In this document: positions 60,601 to 64,000 of the stretch, piece by piece | How positions within the stretch are numbered: the first letter of the stretch is position 1 | Layout: every line of letters begins with the position of its first letter | Origin: Cardiocondyla obscurior | Taxonomy: Eukaryota; Arthropoda; Insecta; Hymenoptera; Formicidae | Direction: 5' to 3' | Length of the DNA: 64,000 nucleotides | Assembly: GCF_019399895.1 (NCBI RefSeq) | Contig: NC_091881.1 | Span: 4,900,501 to 4,964,500, forward strand | Made by a program: the position numbers and the translations under genes | The notes under the pieces: generated by a model | Told to the model about the DNA's origin: nothing | The model's input: only the letters and a program-made list of their open reading frames with translations | The model's database searches: none

Positions 60601-62413
60601 AATAATTATTTGTTACAGAATCTTCTTTTGAATGAAGTTTTTATCCAGTGCCTTTTTGCCTGTTGTCTTGAAATAGTTATATATTCATATAAAAGCAACG
60701 ATAAGATATTTCCTTGGATATTAAAAGCTCTGAATTTGGACGCTTACTATTTTTATAAAGTCATAGAAATTATAGTAAGAGCCGAAGATCAATTGTCTCG
60801 AGATGTCGTCAAACACTTGAATCAGATTGAAGAGAAGATTCTTGAATCCCTGGCTTGGCAAAGTGATAGCCCTTTGTGGCAAACCATCGAGTCTTTGCCG
60901 GATGGTGTGCCAAGTTGTGAGGAGGTTTCTTTGCCTGGCACTTTGGAAACTATTGATCCAAACACGCCTGGTCAACCTGTATTAAGACGGATTGCTATAG
61001 ATCGTGAACGCACTCATGATGTTCAGAGCCCAATTTCATCGGCTTCGGAAAGGTATAAACTTTATGAGTTTCTTTAAATAACGTGCAAAATAATGAAACA
61101 AATTCGAAAAAATTAAAATATTTTTTTACCAATAAATATTTGATTATATTTCGTATTATAATAATATATTGAATTTTATGATTTAGATTTCAATCTCCTA
61201 TTACGGCACCTGGCGTAGCTAAAAAGCGGTTATTTTCCGAGACCAGAGTCACCGGTCAAAGTGTCCTTCGTGTCGGACAGAGTGTGTTATCTTCTAATAG
61301 AATGGTATTAGACAATGGTCAAAGAATACTCGTAGTACCCGATCAAATTGCCGTTTCTAAACCATCAAGTTCGCAATCGGTAAATAATTCTGCACAAGCG
61401 ACTAATAAAGACACAGCTAAACCGAAGAGAACAGGATCTGTCGCATTGTTCTTCCGAAAGTTTTACAATCTTGCTTGCGTACGCATGCAGGATTTGTGTC
61501 ATTCATTGCAGATACCCGACAACGATAAGAAAAAAATTTGGACGATCTTTGAATATTCTATTAAAGAACGTACTACATTGATGAGAGACCGGCATCTTGA
61601 TCAGATATTAATGTGTGCAATTTATGTAATATGTAAACTAATCAGAATGGAGAGAAATTCATTTACTGAAATTATGCGGTGTTATCGTTTACAACCGCAA
61701 GCAGAATCACATATATACAGATCGGTACTAATTGAAAAAGTTTCTAATGACAATGATCCAGGGACATCTAGTAATGAACGATCTGACAATAATATTATGT
61801 TGGGAGAAAATATAACTCCGCCAACACCGACAAATATGGCTGGAACGTCACAAAACTATAATGGAGAGAGTCGCGGTGATTTAATCAAATTCTATAACAC
61901 GATGTATGTTCCACAAGTCAAAGAATTCGCGAACAAATTTGGATCGGCCCGTGGTAGCGTCATGAATCTTTCGCTGAGTCCTTTACCGAAAGGAAAAGGA
62001 GCACCTGCCAATTCTCCAAAGAGACGTGTCACTGGCAGTATTATGACACGCACACTGGATCCGAGGGCTATCAGTGCATCACCGGCGCCGCAATTAAGTT
62101 ATTGCTTCAGTCGCAGTCCTGCTAAGGTAAAATAGATTTTTTTTTTTTATTAAAACGTAAATTTTACAACTAATTTTTAGATCTTTAGACTTTTAAAAAC
62201 TAATTCTCTTTATAATAATACATTTTTCAGGATTTAGAAGCTATTAATAAAATGATGATATCCGTTGATGCAAAAAAGAATGTAGGAAAACGATTACTCT
62301 CCGATGACACAGATGTAGAAATGACAGATGGGTCATCTCCTAAAAAAACTGCAACTTTTCTTACACGAAAATTAGAAAATATTATTGGAGAACGACGAAC
62401 ACAAAATCAGTAA
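57650..62413 (+). CDS. Rbf: Retinoblastoma-family pocket protein (RBL1/Rbf-like)
   Basis: Exons 57650-57787, 58274-58805, 58897-59193, 59688-59789, 59951-60048, 60138-60536, 60619-61052, 61187-62126 and 62231-62413 join to about 1,040 residues. Repressor of E2F target genes, controlled by Cdk phosphorylation. N-terminal cyclin-like domain with GDQLHWIGCAVYVACRKFS and GNCVSLTRLLQLC; pocket A begins PPTPLTGRKYL ... TPVTTATQSVIKLQ; pocket B includes GSVALFFRKFYNLACVRMQDLC and RDRHLDQILMCAIYVICKL. Short Ser/Thr-Pro sites recur (ITPPTP, SPLPKG, NSPKRR), fitting Cdk control. The p107-like TTATQS and YLAPPTPL blocks place it with RBL1/p107/p130 and fly Rbf. A CAG/CAG tandem acceptor at 60137/60140 makes one residue optional. 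E2F-type sites lie in the promoter. Confidence 0.95.
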
Positions 62414-64000
62414 GCGAAATGTAATAGATAATATCAATCGTATTTTATGAACGAGAATGAGGAGCGTATTTAATTGTTTTTTTTTTTTTTTTTAATTTAC
62501 ATATAAACTTGCAAAAAAAGAAATTAAAAAAAACTTATACAAGACGTACGAAAGCCAATTTCTTGGCTATCATAATGTGAGATATTAGATTTTTAGATAG
62601 TCATTTTAGCAAGTTTAGAAGAGCCCAATACAATTCACATAGTATGCTATAATTGTTTATAACTTTATTTAATGTAAAGTTAAAATTTAATTTTCAATAT
62701 TCTTCGTTAGCTTACGAGAATCAATAACTTTTTTTTTTTCTTTTTTGTTAATTTTTAATTTACCAAACTAAACTGTCTTTCAAGTCATAAATGCAAAATT
62801 ATGTAATGTGGATTACAGCTATAAAATACACATGTTACATCTTTCATGTATCATGTTATTGTTAACACGAAAATCCATTTTAGAATTACTTGAAACATTA
62901 ATATCATGACTTTTTTAATGTGTCTATTGTTACTTTTTGATCATCATTGTTACGTAAAATTATAGAAAAGTAAAAATGGATGTATATTCATACTATATTA
63001 TGGTGATAATTAATTTTATGATAAAATTACTAGCGATTTTACAAAAATATACTCGCCAGTGATTTTATGGAATTATCAAAAATTTTAGAACTTAGGATCT
63101 ATCGAATTATTTTAATAGAAAATTATTAATTAAGTAAAAAATTGCAAAAAATGTGGTAGTATTATAATAACAACAAATTACAATTTACATTAAAATATAC
63201 AAAGTGGTATACTATTTACAAAAACCTTTAATGATAGACTTTTAGACAAAATTTTGAAATTGATTTTTTTCAAACATTATTTTAATTTTTTTTTTTCCTT
63301 ATATAATTCTTTATTTCTTAACATAAATTTAATTAAAGTATTTTAAAAAATTTCTTTATAAGAAGTCGAACCAAATAATGTTATGCTATTTATGTCTGAT
63401 TTCTTGTTGGTCTTGAATTTGAAGAAATAAACATTACTTATAGGGTAAAATTTTTTTTAATTTAATATTCTTTCATATAAAAATGTACTACTTTGTCATT
63501 AAGAAACATATTTGAAAATCACTCTATTTCGTCAAAATATACAGAGTTTTTCGAAGTATTCTATATTATACAAATTAATGATTGTAATAACATTAATACA
63601 AACGCTACCGAAGTAATGTCATGAATTTATAAAATATAACAAAACACGCAATAAATAAATTCTAATTTTTACGTATTTTTTACGGACATCAAATTTCAGC
63701 TCGTTAATGTAACATTTCATGATACGTTGGCACGAATGTCGGATATTAAGAGGCACGGTAGTGCCTCGCGCCAAGTATAGGCGTAGCGAGGTTTTAATAT
63801 ACGTAATAATAAATCTTTTCACCGTTTATCGCACTTATATTATATACATATACAACAAATTTTATATACTACCAAAACATTGAGAATATTAAAATATATT
63901 TCTAAATATAATGATTTATCGTGCTGAAAAAGTTTCGATTCTCTTTGATTAAATAATAATTACACTTGGTAATTTTGTAAGGATAAATAACTTAAATATT
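62414..64000. other. 3' UTR of the Rb-family gene and downstream AT-rich DNA
   Basis: No coding signal on either strand. T-rich runs at 62477-62494 and 62730-62745; candidate AATAAA signals near 63427 and 63649. The last ~300 bases contain short CpG-bearing sequence (tgcctcgcgccaagtatagg near 63761) with no recognised gene. Confidence 0.5.

Noticed and set aside
1..64000. tRNA, rRNA, CRISPR or phage-type genes
   Set aside because: No cloverleaf-type B-box sequence, rRNA core motif or regular spaced repeat found by eye; all genes are intron-bearing animal genes.

Overview
The window is nuclear DNA from an insect, most likely a hymenopteran (an ant or another aculeate). Genes are AT-rich, with many short AT-rich introns and GT-AG splicing, and intergenic DNA is sparse. 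The leftmost gene is an intact DNMT1 maintenance methyltransferase, which Hymenoptera keep and Diptera have lost. All gene models below were built by hand: I read conserved protein blocks and checked that splice donors, acceptors and reading phase join cleanly.

Layout. 87-6196 (+): most of DNMT1, with its 5' end outside the window. 6825-11089 (-): a complete NRF-6-like membrane acyltransferase. 13288-14381 (+): a four-pass TMEM272-like protein with PPxY motifs, followed by a CpG-dense stretch that appears non-coding. 17621-24646 (-): RBM42, whose last coding exon lies 5.4 kb from the preceding one. Inside that last intron, on the other strand, is a complete three-exon gene for a secreted, amidation-competent candidate neuropeptide precursor (22005-22829, +). 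25785-36396 (+): an 18-exon gene for a very large Lys/Ser/Arg-rich nuclear protein that I cannot name.

38032-39693 (+): a D-amino-acid/D-aspartate oxidase. 40246-42422 (-): KAT8/MOF histone acetyltransferase, head to head with ribosomal protein P2 (43288-43956, +). Then VKORC1-like (44645-45371, +) and SMIM8-like (45914-46388, +). 47873-49981 (-): cytosolic aspartate aminotransferase. 50763-53062 (-): NAF1, head to head with SMNDC1/SPF30 (53674-55231, +). 55819-57043 (-): CCDC97, head to head with a retinoblastoma-family protein (57650-62413, +).

Most genes are housekeeping and alternate strand, giving divergent promoter pairs of about 0.6-1.1 kb and convergent 3' ends of about 0.55-1.5 kb. 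Several act in chromatin or RNA processing (DNMT1, KAT8, Rb; RBM42, NAF1, SMNDC1, CCDC97), but nothing shows they form one system. The least ordinary content is the nested antisense peptide gene and two families of terminal-inverted-repeat elements, each present in two copies. I saw no tRNA, rRNA, CRISPR or prokaryote-like features.
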